A stretch of DNA of 15,691 nt from an uncultured Alphaproteobacteria bacterium (lineage in GTDB: Bacteria > Pseudomonadota > Alphaproteobacteria > HIMB59): positions 1 through 15,691 of the forward strand of contig CACPCY010000014.1 of the NCBI GenBank assembly GCA_902632575.1, in the 5' to 3' direction. The notes beneath the pieces were generated by a model that was not told the origin of the DNA, ran no database searches, and saw nothing but the letters and a program-made list of their open reading frames with translations. The position numbers were made by a program, and so were the translations under genes. Positions within the stretch are counted from its first letter, which is position 1; each line of letters begins with the position of its first letter. Shown piece by piece: positions 15,537 through 15,691 of the stretch.

Positions 15537-15691
15537 ATGATCCAAAAAATAGGACCGGTAAACCTGAAAGGTAAAGTGTATGATTCATTAAAAAAATATA
15601 TTTTATCTTTAAACATTTATTTAAAAGAAAGCGATTTTCATCTTGATGAAAGACAATTATCTGAAAAGTTAGGTGTTAGTCGCACACCCAT
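15537..15691 (+). CDS. GntR-family regulator, N-terminus (truncated by window end)
   Basis: The first 51 codons of a gene beginning right after the tctA stop (TAA then ATG, no gap). The residues fit a GntR-type winged helix: VYDSLKKYILSLNIYL (first helix), HLDERQLSEKLGVSRTP (helix-turn-helix; GntR pattern 'l.E..LA..lGVSRTPVR'). The gene is cut before the C-terminal effector domain, so FCD or another subfamily cannot be read directly, although the SRTP form and the linked transporter suggest FCD. Co-transcription with tctCBA and GTATAC sites upstream of tctC suggest it senses the transported acid or a product and controls this operon. Confidence 0.88.
   Translation, partial: MIQKIGPVNLKGKVYDSLKKYILSLNIYLKESDFHLDERQLSEKLGVSRTP

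Overview
The window is a dense, very A+T-rich bacterial segment (many stretches are over 80% A+T) with overlapping genes, short spacers and frequent GTG/TTG starts. The order plsX-ihfA-merR-tRNA-Pro and the order hom-glpX-recJ are typical of Alphaproteobacteria. Together with the low G+C, streamlined spacing and a tripartite tricarboxylate transporter, this suggests a genome-streamlined marine alphaproteobacterium of the HIMB59 or SAR11-like type. That placement is inference from gene order and composition; no phylogeny was run. I see no phage, transposon, CRISPR or plasmid features.

Layout. (1) 1-147, minus strand: the start of a lipoprotein that looks like BamE, divergent from the next block. 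(2) 197-1846: plsX, ihfA and a small merR-type gene overlap each other, with tRNA-Pro(GGG) one base after merR; fabH, which usually follows plsX, is absent here. (3) 1952-6873: rplM and rpsI, a small lipoprotein gene bridging rpsI and hom, then hom, glpX and recJ, nearly all overlapping, so probably one long transcript. (4) 6921-6995: tRNA-Glu(TTC). (5) 7097-9235: an alanine/serine-glyoxylate aminotransferase followed without a gap by a ketopantoate-reductase-family dehydrogenase, plausibly a glyoxylate/hydroxypyruvate module. (6) 9232-12309, minus strand: a quinone oxidoreductase, sucC and sucD as one coupled operon, converging on block 5 with a 4-bp overlap. (7) 12463-15691: a complete tripartite tricarboxylate transporter (tctC, tctB, tctA), then the truncated start of a GntR-family regulator.

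How the parts fit. Blocks 2 and 3 are housekeeping: phospholipid and outer-membrane assembly, nucleoid architecture, ribosome, threonine/methionine precursors, gluconeogenesis and repair. Blocks 5-7 handle organic acids: carboxylate uptake, glyoxylate/2-oxo-acid amination and reduction, and the succinyl-CoA step of the TCA cycle. The intergenic region 12293-12462 between the sucCD and transporter operons carries two GTATAC-centred dyads, of the kind bound by GntR/FCD regulators. One lies between the candidate -35 and -10 of the transporter and the other at the start of the oxidoreductase. The GntR gene at the end of the transporter operon is the obvious candidate ligand-sensing regulator. This regulatory circuit is the most interesting hypothesis here; I do not see a clearly undescribed molecular system.
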